In this document: positions 7,722-18,594 of the stretch, piece after piece
How the letters are laid out: each line of letters opens with the position of its first letter
Numbering within the stretch: position 1 is the first letter of the stretch
Assembly (NCBI RefSeq): GCF_000769075.1
Contig: NZ_JRFC01000014.1
Location: forward strand, 346,889-410,888
Reading direction: 5' to 3'
DNA: 64,000 nucleotides
Source: Porphyromonas sp. COT-290 OH3588
Lineage (GTDB): Bacteria > Bacteroidota > Bacteroidia > Bacteroidales > Porphyromonadaceae
Notes under the pieces: generated by a model
Seen by the model: the letters and a program-made list of their open reading frames with translations, nothing else
The model's database searches: none
What the model was told of the DNA's origin: nothing
Translations under genes and position numbers: made by a program

Positions 7722-9533
7722 TTACACCTCGGCAGAGCTCTGGCACTGCTCCATGACACGCAGGAAGTTGCCACCCCAGATTAGGGCAAGATCTTCTTCA
7801 TCGTAGCCACGAGCCAGTAGTTCCATCGTGATGCGTACGAGATCTAGAGTAGAGCGACAACCAATCAGCTCGCCATCTCCGTCGAAGTCCGAGCCGATAC
7901 CCACGTGCTCGATCCCAGCAATACGAATAATGTGCTCGATATGCTCGACCGCATCGAGCAGACTAGCCTGCTGATCGTCCTGATGAATAAAACCAGCATA
8001 GAGGCAGATCTGCACAACTCCCCCCTTGCGAGCGATAGTTCGGATCTGATCGTCGGTGAGGTTGCGTGGGTGATCACAAAGTGCTCGGGCAGAGGAGTGG
8101 CTAGCAATCACGGGCTGAGTGCTTAGCTCTAGCACATCAGCTACCGTTTCCTCTCCTGTATGACTAAGATCAATCATCAAACCAAGGCGATTCATCTCTC
8201 GGACAACCTCTCGACCAAATGGGCTAAGTCCGCCATGTGTGCGCTCACTCTTGCGAGCAGAGTCGCAGATCGCGTTATCGCCATTGTGGCATAGCGTTAC
8301 GTAGACGATACCGTAACGATCTCGATAATACTGGAGCAGGCTAAGGCGTTCTCCAAGCGCATAGCCGTTCTCTATGGCAGGAATAATAGCCTTGAGCCCT
8401 CTTGCCTTGGCCGATTTGACGTCGGCGGCCGAGCGAGCGATGCAAGCTCGATCGGGATAGAGCCCAACTTGACGATGTAGCTCTGTGAGTTTGGCCTCGG
8501 CATAGCCAATCGCTCGCTCGTGCGCTTCGTCCGACAGCTCGCCTTGTGGCAAATAGGCAACCATGATGCTGGCGTCGATCTGCCCAAGCTCTAGCTTAGG
8601 CAGGTCCACAAGCGTCGGGCCGTACTCCCCAAGTCTAAAGTCTGGCGCAAAGCACATCGGCGTATCGGTGTGCGAATCGAGCGTTAGCTCGGTGGTGTGG
8701 AACTGGCGCGCCCTACGATACAGCCGAGCACGCTCCACGATGTGTGCGAAGAGCCTGAGCTGACGAGCATCGCCTCCAGCAACCATTTGCTCAGGGTGCC
8801 ACTGTACAGCCAGAATATCCAATTCGGGGTAAGCATCAATCGCCTCATTGATGCCGTCAGCAGCCATCGCATGCTCCACGAAAGGTGGACGCACCTCCCT
8901 GAGCGCCTGATGATGCAGGCTATTGACGTAAATATCTTCGCCCTCCTCGATGCCGAGAATGTCTGCCAAGCGTCCACGAGGCGTAACTTCCGTCAGCCGA
9001 TGAGCTCCAATGGTCTTGGGAATCTTGGGCGAATGATCGATCGCATACTCCACCGTGTATTGGCTAACGATGTCCTGAAATAGGGTAGAGCCGTAGGCAA
9101 CACCGAGTAGCTGATGCCCACGACAGATACCGAGTATAGGCATACTGAGGCGAGTAGCTAGACGAATAAGGATAAGCTCATAGCGATCACGCTCGGGATC
9201 GACCTCACCCAAGCCACGTATTGGGTCTTCGTCTAGGTAAATTGGGTTAAGGTCGCTACCACCAGAGAGGAGCAAGCCGTCCAAGCTCTGCAGGCTCTCT
9301 AGCAGAGTATCTATATCATCGGTAAGCGGGAGTAGAAACGGAACTCCTCCAGCTCTGATGATGGCATCTGAATAAGCCCTCGCCAGCGATGAGCCATACT
9401 GGGTCTGATTGACCGTAATCCCGACGCGAGGCTTACCAAGACAAACGGGAGCGACCGAATGGCCCCTCCCGAGATGTCGGTCTACCTCTTGATTCAAAGC
9501 CCGCACGGCTTGAGATAGATCGTTAAGTTTCAT
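7722..9533 (-). CDS. Fusion: peptidase C26-like hydrolase + M19 membrane dipeptidase
   Basis: This 603-residue protein joins two enzymes. Residues about 34-270 are a class I glutamine-amidotransferase-like hydrolase of the gamma-glutamyl-GABA hydrolase (PuuD, peptidase C26) type. The nucleophile elbow GICRGHQ has Cys137, and WHPE supplies His246 and Glu248. Residues about 283-600 are an M19 renal-dipeptidase-like zinc enzyme. Zinc-ligand motifs are DSHTD (His288, Asp290), AIENG, DLSHTGEE, ASHSSARALCDHPRN and GSDFDGD. Both active sites look intact. Together they could cleave gamma-glutamyl and ordinary dipeptide bonds in the cytoplasm, since no signal peptide is seen; that coupling is an inference. 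It stands alone between gyrB and a terminator. There is no frameshift, so the fusion appears genuine. Confidence 0.9.
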   Translation of the reverse strand: MKLNDLSQAVRALNQEVDRHLGRGHSVAPVCLGKPRVGITVNQTQYGSSLARAYSDAIIRAGGVPFLLPLTDDIDTLLESLQSLDGLLLSGGSDLNPIYLDEDPIRGLGEVDPERDRYELILIRLATRLSMPILGICRGHQLLGVAYGSTLFQDIVSQYTVEYAIDHSPKIPKTIGAHRLTEVTPRGRLADILGIEEGEDIYVNSLHHQALREVRPPFVEHAMAADGINEAIDAYPELDILAVQWHPEQMVAGGDARQLRLFAHIVERARLYRRARQFHTTELTLDSHTDTPMCFAPDFRLGEYGPTLVDLPKLELGQIDASIMVAYLPQGELSDEAHERAIGYAEAKLTELHRQVGLYPDRACIARSAADVKSAKARGLKAIIPAIENGYALGERLSLLQYYRDRYGIVYVTLCHNGDNAICDSARKSERTHGGLSPFGREVVREMNRLGLMIDLSHTGEETVADVLELSTQPVIASHSSARALCDHPRNLTDDQIRTIARKGGVVQICLYAGFIHQDDQQASLLDAVEHIEHIIRIAGIEHVGIGSDFDGDGELIGCRSTLDLVRITMELLARGYDEEDLALIWGGNFLRVMEQCQSSAEV

Positions 9534-9548
9534 AAGATGAATCCTTAT

Positions 9549-11522
<1,974 letters not shown>

Positions 11523-11542
11523 TCATCATTTTGATTTATCCA

Positions 11543-11550
11543 CAAAGATA
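11543..11550 (-). promoter_or_regulatory. -7 box of gyrB
   Basis: CAAAGATA (TATCTTTG on the minus strand) lies 32 bp upstream of the gyrB start codon, a strong match to the Bacteroidetes -7 consensus. Confidence 0.6.
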
Positions 11551-11644
11551 GTAAGAAACTAGCGTACCGCCACTGCGTTGCTAGATATAGGGAACAGTGT
11601 TCGTTGTACATTGACTCCTCATACTTGATGATAACGAAAATCAA

Positions 11645-11681
11645 ACGGTGGTGCGCCAAAAAGACTTTGACACACCACCGT
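11645..11681 (-). terminator. Terminator of the bcp-recA-gmk unit
   Basis: Arms ACGGTGGTG (11645-11653) and CACCACCGT (11673-11681), just past the gmk stop codon on the minus strand. Confidence 0.75.
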
Positions 11682-11699
11682 CCCCGTTTACTCCACTTA

Positions 11700-12269
11700 C
11701 TACTGAGCGAGGAATTGCCCTAGAGCCATGCGGACCTGCTCGAAGCAGCTCTGCAAGTCGTCATTGACGATTTGCAGATCGAAGTGATCGGCATGCGTCA
11801 GCTCCTGCTCGGCCTTGGCCAGACGCTCCTCGATAACCTCGGGGCTATCGGTAGAGCGGCTCGTAAGCCTTGTACGTAGCTCCTCGATCGAGGGAGGCTT
11901 GATGAAGAGGCTTAGCGCCCGATCTCCGTAGCAACTCTTGATGTTGCGACCGCCGACGCAGTCCACATCGAAGATCACATTATCCCCCTGAGCCAAGATG
12001 CGCTCAACCTCGCTTTTGAGCGTGCCGTAGTACTTATTCTCGTACACTTCCTCCCACTCGAGGAAGTCCCCCGCCTCGATGCGTCGGCGAAACTCATCTG
12101 GCGAGAAGAAATAGTACTCTACGCCGTGCCGCTCGTTGCCTCTAGGCTGTCTGCTGGTAGCAGACACCGAGAAGCGCAAGCGTAGCTCGGGCACCTCTGC
12201 CATGAGCTTATTAATGATCGTGCTCTTGCCCGTACCCGAGGGTGCCGAGATGATGACCAGCTTACCCAT
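11700..12269 (-). CDS. gmk: Guanylate kinase
   Basis: This 189-residue cytoplasmic enzyme phosphorylates GMP to GDP with ATP in purine nucleotide metabolism. The Walker A loop APSGTGKST is at residues 9-17. The GMP-binding region contains SVSATSRQPRGNERHGVEYY and FLEWEEVYENKYYGT, the usual landmarks. Length is normal. It starts one base after the recA stop codon, so translation is probably coupled. The unit appears to read bcp-recA-gmk and to end at the hairpin at 11645. Confidence 0.97.
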   Translation of the reverse strand: MGKLVIISAPSGTGKSTIINKLMAEVPELRLRFSVSATSRQPRGNERHGVEYYFFSPDEFRRRIEAGDFLEWEEVYENKYYGTLKSEVERILAQGDNVIFDVDCVGGRNIKSCYGDRALSLFIKPPSIEELRTRLTSRSTDSPEVIEERLAKAEQELTHADHFDLQIVNDDLQSCFEQVRMALGQFLAQ

Positions 12270-12270
12270 A

Positions 12271-13314
12271 CTAGGCCTTGCTCTCCTCCTTAATCTTGGC
12301 CATAATCAGGGCTGACAGCTCGTCAGCTAGCTCGGGATTGGCTTGTAGCGTTGCCTTAGCCGCCTCACGCCCCTGCCCTAGCTTATTCTCGCCATAGCTA
12401 AACCAAGAACCACTCTTCTTGATGATATTGTGCTCGGTACCGAGGTCGATAATCTCACCCGTGCGAGAGATACCCTCGCCGTAGACGATATCGAACTCTG
12501 CCTTGCGGAACGGAGGAGCTACTTTGTTCTTGACGACCTTGACCTTAGTCAGATTACCGAGTACCTCCTCACCATCTTTGATCGCCGTACTCTTGCGAAT
12601 GTCGATGCGGACAGAAGCGTAGAACTTGAGGGCATTACCCCCAGTGGTCGTTTCGGGATTGCCGAAACTAACCCCAATCTTCTCACGTAGTTGGTTGATG
12701 AAGATGCAGGTCGTATTTGACTTATTTACAGCCCCCGTCATCTTACGTAGAGCTTGTGACATCAGGCGAGCCTGCAAACCAACCTTGTTGTCGCCCATAT
12801 CTCCCTCGATCTCGGCCTTAGGCGTTAGGGCAGCCACAGAGTCGATGATCACGAGGTCCACAGCATTGGAGCGAATGAGCTGCTCGGCAATATCTAGAGC
12901 CTGCTCGCCATTATCTGGTTGTGAGATCCACAGATTATCAATGTCTACACCTAGCTTCTGGGCATAGGTAGGGTCGAAAGCGTGCTCTGCATCGACAATA
13001 GCTGCTACGCCACCAGCCTTCTGTGCCTCGGCAATGGCGTGGATAGCCAGAGTTGTCTTACCAGACGACTCTGGCCCATAAATCTCTACGATACGCCCAC
13101 GAGGGTAACCGCCGACACCTAAAGCGAGGTCTAGCCCTACGGAACCAGAGGGAATAACACTGATGGCCTCCACAGGTGTCGCACCCATATTCATAATGGC
13201 ACCCTTGCCATGCGTCTTCTCGATGCTAGCCATGGCAGCTTGTAGGGCTTTGAGCTTATTCTCGGGCAAGCCGGGCTTGCTTTGCTGTACGTCCTTTGTT
13301 TCTTCTGAACTCAT
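12271..13314 (-). CDS. recA: Recombinase RecA
   Basis: This 347-residue RecA forms filaments on single-stranded DNA, pairs homologous strands, and triggers LexA cleavage where LexA exists. Walker A GPESSGKT is at residues 80-87. Other hallmarks are [32 protein letters not shown] and the L2 loop region [23 protein letters not shown] short acidic C-terminal tail ends the protein ([12 protein letters not shown]). It lies 52 bp downstream of bcp and directly before gmk. I see no obvious SOS box in the short leader, but the gap is small and the operator of this lineage is unknown to me. Confidence 0.98.
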   Translation of the reverse strand: MSSEETKDVQQSKPGLPENKLKALQAAMASIEKTHGKGAIMNMGATPVEAISVIPSGSVGLDLALGVGGYPRGRIVEIYGPESSGKTTLAIHAIAEAQKAGGVAAIVDAEHAFDPTYAQKLGVDIDNLWISQPDNGEQALDIAEQLIRSNAVDLVIIDSVAALTPKAEIEGDMGDNKVGLQARLMSQALRKMTGAVNKSNTTCIFINQLREKIGVSFGNPETTTGGNALKFYASVRIDIRKSTAIKDGEEVLGNLTKVKVVKNKVAPPFRKAEFDIVYGEGISRTGEIIDLGTEHNIIKKSGSWFSYGENKLGQGREAAKATLQANPELADELSALIMAKIKEESKA

Positions 13315-13366
13315 ATATATTACTTACTTAATTGTCATCGGTATAGTAGCCTAGGAGTAGAGAGCC

Positions 13367-13828
13367 CTATGCCTGCTCGGCCAAGATTTGGGCGGCGTGG
13401 TCTGCTGTCACGACAGCTCGGCCTCGGATAATCCGCTCAATACGTCCGTCCGTACCAATCACGAAGCTCGTGCGCTCCGTACCCATATACTTACGGCCAT
13501 ACATACTCTTCTCTACCCAAACGCCAAACTGCTCGTTGAGCCTAACGTCCGTATCGGCAATCAGCCTAAAGGGGAGGCTATGCTTGTCGATGAAGCCACG
13601 GTGGCTCTTGGCCGTATCTCGGCTGACACCCACGACCTCATAGCCCGCAGCTCTGAGCTCTGCATATCCATCTCTTAGGCTACAGGCCTGAGCTGTACAG
13701 CCGGCAGTATTGTCTTTGGGGTAAAAGTAGAGGACAACCTTGCGGTCTGGGTAATCCGACAAGCGAACCTCTCGCCCATCTTGGTCTAGCCCAAGCAAAT
13801 CCTCTACCCGATCTCCTATATTCATCAT
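13367..13828 (-). CDS. bcp: Thiol peroxidase of the BCP/PrxQ family
   Basis: This 153-residue peroxiredoxin reduces hydrogen and organic peroxides using thioredoxin. The motif GCTAQACSLRD carries the peroxidatic Cys44 and the resolving Cys49, spaced as in BCP proteins (two cysteines five residues apart). The preceding YFYPKDNTA segment is typical. Two adjacent ATG codons open the gene (MMNIGDRV). It heads the probable bcp-recA-gmk transcript, which places oxidative-stress defence and DNA repair under one promoter. Confidence 0.93.
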   Translation of the reverse strand: MMNIGDRVEDLLGLDQDGREVRLSDYPDRKVVLYFYPKDNTAGCTAQACSLRDGYAELRAAGYEVVGVSRDTAKSHRGFIDKHSLPFRLIADTDVRLNEQFGVWVEKSMYGRKYMGTERTSFVIGTDGRIERIIRGRAVVTADHAAQILAEQA

Positions 13829-13872
13829 AATGATGTATCTACGTTGATTATCTAAAGAATTGACTAACCTGA

Positions 13873-13880
13873 CAAAGATA
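13873..13880 (-). promoter_or_regulatory. -7 box of bcp-recA-gmk
   Basis: CAAAGATA (TATCTTTG on the minus strand) lies 44 bp upstream of the bcp start. Confidence 0.55.
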
Positions 13881-13957
13881 GAGATTATTCCTTACATAAT
13901 ATTAGGACTTGTAGCACCCCTTTTGGTAAGCCTATAAGCCCTATCCCCACTGCTCAA

Positions 13958-14282
13958 TTTATACATTCTTTTACTCCTCTGTATGATGATCGAGCAGACA
14001 ATCTCTAATCGAGCGGAAAATCGGGGAACCTCGTATTTGACCTCTAGCAGGCTCTAGATCACGTCCGACCTCGCTTGCGCACCTCTCTCCCAGAGGCAGA
14101 GGGAGAGGGGCTTAAAAAAGCACAAGTACAACCGGCTAGCAAATAGACACATAGACTAAAATCCGAATCAATCTCACAGCCTTCTTGCTCTATTTTGCGT
14201 GTTTCCTCCCATCAATCCTTTAGGATTAGTCGATACACCTGATGGGGTTAACCCTACGATCCGAATCAATCTGCCCATCAAT
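13958..14282 (-). repeat. Dispersed intergenic element, copy B
   Basis: On the minus strand, 12-mer variants start at 14282 (ATTGATGGGCAG) and 14216 (ATTGATGGGAGG), 66 bp apart. AAATACG starts at 14038, 178 bp after the second one. The CTAGAGCC-type near-palindrome precedes it. The far end is decayed: the inverted third 12-mer is not recognisable, and TATAAA is displaced by one base. This copy sits between divergent bcp and the C10 protease gene. Confidence 0.75.
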
Positions 14283-14526
14283 TTCTTTCAGCCAAACCAT
14301 TCTCCTTTATGAACCGTTATACCATTCACATAAATTCCTCACTATATCCTTAACACTCCTTAACCAAAAAGTAGAACAATTGCCATACTAAGTTTTGGCA
14401 TTTTTGAGTAGATGCCACTAACCCTAGGCTCCCCCGCCCTTATGCTCAGACCTATGCATAGAGCACAAGAGCCAAACATTTGTATCAAACATATATTCGT
14501 CATCAACATCATTACCCAAATATCCG

Positions 14527-14534
14527 TATATTTG
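14527..14534 (+). promoter_or_regulatory. Candidate -7 box of the C10 protease gene
   Basis: TATATTTG matches TAnnTTTG. It would give a leader of about 110 bases before the ATG at 14654, so the assignment is tentative. Confidence 0.4.
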
Positions 14535-14653
14535 CGCTCTCAAATAGCCGATAAGCAACACGTTCACAGTTATTAACACCATATATTAGTATATAGCCCG
14601 AGGACACCTCTATCTATATTCAGTATCAAAATCACAGCGTAATCCACAAAGAC

Positions 14654-17600
14654 ATGAAGCAGAGATCTATTTTATCTTACTTAGCCTTTGGCTTGTGCCT
14701 GCTCCTTGCATGGAGCGGTTGGGCAGGGCCAATAGGCAGAGAGCAGGCTATGCGCCTAGCCGAGCGATATGTACAAATTGACCGAGCAGGAGAGCTTAGG
14801 CTCGCCGAGGGAGAGAAGAATGGCGGACTAAAGCCTACATACTACATCTTCAACGACACCGACCGCTCTGGTTTTGTGATTATCTCGGGCGATGACGCCA
14901 CGATACCTGTCCTTGGCTACTCCGACAAGGGGCAAGTCCATCTAAATCGACTACCCGAGCAGCTCTCTGGCCTGCTCAAACGACACCAAAAGCAGGTCGA
15001 TGCACTACGCTCCACCACAGTTACCCCCGGGCTCCCTAGCCCAACGCCCAAGCCTAACCCCAAAGCCATACGGGGGCCTCTGACCAAATCTCTTTGGGAC
15101 CAAGACAAACCATTCAACGACCAAGCTCCCATTATCAGCAAAGAAAGGACGGTAACAGGCTGCGTCGCCACGGCTATCTCGCAGGTTATGTACTACCATA
15201 AGTGGCCCGAGCGAGGCAAAGGGAAGCACACCTACACACCTCGAGCTGGCTCGATCGGGGAGCTGTCGGCGGACTTTGAGCAGTCTGTCTACGACTGGGC
15301 TAATATGATTGACTCCTACACGTTTGATTGGAAGTGGAACAACGACACCCGTACCTACGACAAAGAGGGGCACTGGACAGAAGCTCAAGGCAAGGCTGTA
15401 GCTAAACTCATGTCCGACGTCGGGATTGCGGTCAATATGAACTATCGACGCTCTCGTGACGGCGGCAGCGGTGCCTACATGCACGATGCTGCTCGTGCGC
15501 TCAAGAAACACTTCTCCTATCATGTACGTCATCTCTCTCGCAACGAGAGCCCCAACCAGCTCTTCCTCTCCCTAATACAACAGGAGCTAGACCTAGACAA
15601 CCCCATCATCATGTCTGGTGCTCAAAACGACGCAGGACATGCGTGGGTCATAGACGGCTATGACGAAAACGGCTATCTACACACCAACTGGGGCTGGGGA
15701 GGCACAAGCAACGGCTACTTCGCCCTCAGCTTCATGAGCCCTCCGATACTAGGACATGGCGGTGGAGATGGAGGATTTAACCAAGGACAGGACATCATCT
15801 TGGTACGCCCCGATAGAGAAGGACACGAACCCTTCCCTATCCAAGAGCGACGCTACTCCTTTTTCGGCGACGGAGGCTTGTCATTTAGATCCGAGATAAC
15901 CGACCTCGATCAAGACAAAATAGGGCTGATGCTTACCAATCTGAGCACCAACGCCTCGGACCTCTACCGTGGCGATCTTGCGATCTCCCTACGGGACGCC
16001 TCCGGCCAAGAGATTATGCTCTCGCAGACCAATCTCGACCTAACTGGGATCTCTAGAGGGTCATACTTCACCTCCCTACTGACCTCTATCACACTAGATC
16101 CTATGCTCGCCGATGGCACATATACTTTGAGAGCAGTATGCCGAGAGATCATTGAGCCAGACACCAATGTAGATGTACCCAATGCACAGCCTTGGCTTGA
16201 GGTTGAGTATGGAGAGCCGCTGAGTATCGAAATCAACCAAGGACGTATCACACTACCTACAATCCCCACAGAGATCAATCTATCTCTCAGCAAAGAACCC
16301 AAGCAGACAACCCTATTTTGGTCAAATCATCAGACCAGCCTACAGTTGTCTATATCCAATTCTACTCGCTTTACCACCGACTACGGCTATATCGTCGTGG
16401 AGCTAAGCCGTGCAGGAGTATCGGTAGATAAGATGAGGAGTGAGGGGTATCAGTTCTTTGATCATAGCACTTTCGATGGGATTATCACATTTCATCAAAC
16501 CCCTAGCTCGTCACTGACAGCAGGCATCTACGATGTCACCTTCTCATTCCTCGTACCAAGCAAAACGGTCCACTACACCGATGGGACAAGCCAAACTATT
16601 CCGGAGCGGAGCTATCCTATCAACAACCCTTTCGGCACCTATCAGCTAGAAATACTTGACGCAAACCAAAAGCCTATCCTGACCTACAAACCCAATAGGA
16701 ACAGCAACCTAGACGCCCCAGAGAGCGGGACAAAAGATCTGGAGATACGCCTCAATGACGAGCTGTGGACGGAAGAAGAGCTAGACCTCAAACAGCTCGA
16801 TAGCTCTACCCTCTCCATCGCCTGCGAAATCGAGAACGTAGGAGCCGAGAGCTTCACGGGTTCTCTCCGCTACGATCTAGTAGACGTAGAGCTAGGACAG
16901 CGCTATCCCTTGGGGGCGACGGGCGAGCTAACAATCCATAAACATAGGAGCGTTGATATCTCCAAGACTAAGATCAATATCCCCAAATCCGCATTCGAGC
17001 CTATCCCCCTAGGGCGAACCTACGAGCTACACCTCACCGCCAATATCGCTGGTATCGATCGAGATGTTTGGGCGACGGGGACCTATCGCCGTACACTCAA
17101 ACTCAAACAGGGAGGCACTCCCACCCCACCCAAAACCTATTATAAAGTAACCCTCACCTCAAATGACGGCGGGCGCATTAGCATACCCGATGTCCAACTA
17201 TCGGCAGTCGAGGCTAAGAAAGAGCTTAGAGTAGTCGTAGAGCCAGAAATGGGCTATGAGCTGGCAAGTCTAACCGCTGGCGGCAAGGACATCAAGGACA
17301 CAAAGACATTTGTTGTCGAGGGAGATACGGAGGTTATTGCCCAGTTCGCTAAAAAAGTCTACCGAGTAACCCAAAAAGTAGAGGGGCAAGGAAGCATCAA
17401 GATATCTGGAGCAGATAAGCTAGAAGCAGTGACACACGGCACACAGCTGAGCGTACAAGCTAGCCCTGCCGAAGGCTACGAGCTGGCGAGCTTGACCGCT
17501 GGCGGCAAGGACATCAAGGACACAAAGACATTTGTCGTCGAGGGAGATACGGAGGTTATTGCCCAGTTCGCCAAAAAAGTCTACCGAGTAACCCAAAAAG

Positions 17601-18490
17601 TAGAGGGGCAAGGAAGCATCAAGATATCTGGAGCAGATAAGCTAGAAGCAGTGCCACACGGTACGCAGCTGAGCGTACAAGTTAGCCCTGCCGAAGGCTA
17701 CGAGTTGGCGAGCTTGACCGCTGGTGGCACAGACATCAAGGCCACAAAGACATTTATTGTCGAGGGAGATACGGAGGTTATTGCCCAGTTCACTAAAAAA
17801 GTCTACAGAGTAACCCAAAAAGTAGAGGGGCAAGGAAGCATCAAGATATCTGGAGCAGATAAGCTAGAAGCAGTGACACACGGCACACGGCTGAGCGTAC
17901 AAGCTAGCCCTGCCGAAGGCTACGAGTTGGCGAGCTTGACCGCTAGTGGCACAGACATCAAGGCCACAAAGACATTTGTCGTCGAGGAAGAAACAGAGGT
18001 TATTGCCCAATTCACTAAAAAAGTCTACCGAGTAGACGTTCCTAATACCCTAGAGCATGCGACACTTCGTGTAGAGGGAGCACAAGATCTCTCCGCCGTC
18101 GAGTATGGAACAGAGCTCACACTCATCATTACGCCTCAAGCAGGCTATCTAATAGATGAGGTCAAAGTAAACAATCGTCCACTCGATGCGCCATATCGCT
18201 TCTCTGTTACTGAGCAGTGTACGGTTGAGATCGCAATCAAGCAGGACACAGGCCTGACCGATATTGCAGCTGCCAAAGTCTTGATCTACCCCAATCCTGC
18301 GAGCCACTTCGTCATCATCAAGCACGTTAGCCCTAGCACTCCACTTCGCCTACGCACACTAGACGGCAGAGTGGTGCGCCAAGCAGCCATGCCAGAGGGC
18401 AATGAGTTTAGATGGTCGGTAGCAGAGCTCGGGAGAGGCCTATACATCATAGAGATTGGCCTACAAGCCTACAAGCTGATCCTCGAATAA
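14654..18490 (+). CDS. PrtT-like C10 (streptopain family) cysteine protease with tandem repeats
   Basis: This 1278-residue secreted protease resembles PrtT of Porphyromonas gingivalis. Residues 1-25 form a signal peptide. A Spi/prodomain-like region follows (GREQAMRLAERYVQ..., SGFVIISGDDATIPVLGYS). The peptidase domain carries Cys170 in RTVTGCVATAISQVMYYHKW and His329 in AGHAWVIDGYDENGYLHTNW. A large beta-rich middle follows. Then come four 74-residue repeats (about 832-1125) of the type YRVTQKVEGQGSIKISGADK, each ending in VIAQFxKKV, which look like divergent InlB B-repeat modules. The last 80 residues (AAKVLIYPNPASHFVIIKHV, then LRTLDGRVVRQ and GLYIIEI) form a T9SS type A sorting domain. 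The enzyme should be exported as a zymogen to the cell surface. Confidence 0.92.
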   Translation: MKQRSILSYLAFGLCLLLAWSGWAGPIGREQAMRLAERYVQIDRAGELRLAEGEKNGGLKPTYYIFNDTDRSGFVIISGDDATIPVLGYSDKGQVHLNRLPEQLSGLLKRHQKQVDALRSTTVTPGLPSPTPKPNPKAIRGPLTKSLWDQDKPFNDQAPIISKERTVTGCVATAISQVMYYHKWPERGKGKHTYTPRAGSIGELSADFEQSVYDWANMIDSYTFDWKWNNDTRTYDKEGHWTEAQGKAVAKLMSDVGIAVNMNYRRSRDGGSGAYMHDAARALKKHFSYHVRHLSRNESPNQLFLSLIQQELDLDNPIIMSGAQNDAGHAWVIDGYDENGYLHTNWGWGGTSNGYFALSFMSPPILGHGGGDGGFNQGQDIILVRPDREGHEPFPIQERRYSFFGDGGLSFRSEITDLDQDKIGLMLTNLSTNASDLYRGDLAISLRDASGQEIMLSQTNLDLTGISRGSYFTSLLTSITLDPMLADGTYTLRAVCREIIEPDTNVDVPNAQPWLEVEYGEPLSIEINQGRITLPTIPTEINLSLSKEPKQTTLFWSNHQTSLQLSISNSTRFTTDYGYIVVELSRAGVSVDKMRSEGYQFFDHSTFDGIITFHQTPSSSLTAGIYDVTFSFLVPSKTVHYTDGTSQTIPERSYPINNPFGTYQLEILDANQKPILTYKPNRNSNLDAPESGTKDLEIRLNDELWTEEELDLKQLDSSTLSIACEIENVGAESFTGSLRYDLVDVELGQRYPLGATGELTIHKHRSVDISKTKINIPKSAFEPIPLGRTYELHLTANIAGIDRDVWATGTYRRTLKLKQGGTPTPPKTYYKVTLTSNDGGRISIPDVQLSAVEAKKELRVVVEPEMGYELASLTAGGKDIKDTKTFVVEGDTEVIAQFAKKVYRVTQKVEGQGSIKISGADKLEAVTHGTQLSVQASPAEGYELASLTAGGKDIKDTKTFVVEGDTEVIAQFAKKVYRVTQKVEGQGSIKISGADKLEAVPHGTQLSVQVSPAEGYELASLTAGGTDIKATKTFIVEGDTEVIAQFTKKVYRVTQKVEGQGSIKISGADKLEAVTHGTRLSVQASPAEGYELASLTASGTDIKATKTFVVEEETEVIAQFTKKVYRVDVPNTLEHATLRVEGAQDLSAVEYGTELTLIITPQAGYLIDEVKVNNRPLDAPYRFSVTEQCTVEIAIKQDTGLTDIAAAKVLIYPNPASHFVIIKHVSPSTPLRLRTLDGRVVRQAAMPEGNEFRWSVAELGRGLYIIEIGLQAYKLILE
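17139..18026 (+). repeat. Four tandem 222-bp coding repeats inside the C10 protease gene
   Basis: The unit boundary (start of YRVTQKVEG) falls at 17361, 17583, 17805 and 18027, exactly 222 bp apart. The two complete units at 17361-17582 and 17583-17804 are nearly identical in DNA. The one at 17805-18026 differs at a few sites, and the first (17139-17360) is more diverged. This pattern indicates recent in-frame duplication and a potential for copy-number change. Confidence 0.9.
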
Positions 18491-18531
18491 TCGCTCCCGA
18501 TCGGAGCAGCAGAGCTTCCGTCTAGAAGCAA

Positions 18532-18570
18532 CTATCCCCCAGATTGCCGAGTGCAATCTGGGGGATAGTC
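18532..18570. terminator. Bidirectional terminator between the C10 protease gene and ftsY
   Basis: Perfect 17-bp arms ACTATCCCCCAGATTGC (18532-18548) and its complement (18554-18570) flank a 5-base loop between converging genes. Confidence 0.8.
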
Positions 18571-18594
18571 CGTTGATAGTAGGCAGATAGAAGC

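Larger units (their letters stand above)
13829..14653. other. 825-bp divergent gap without a gene
   Basis: The gap between bcp (minus) and the C10 protease (plus) holds the bcp promoter, copy B of the dispersed element (13958-14282) and a candidate promoter for the protease near 14527. I find no gene in it. Confidence 0.6.
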
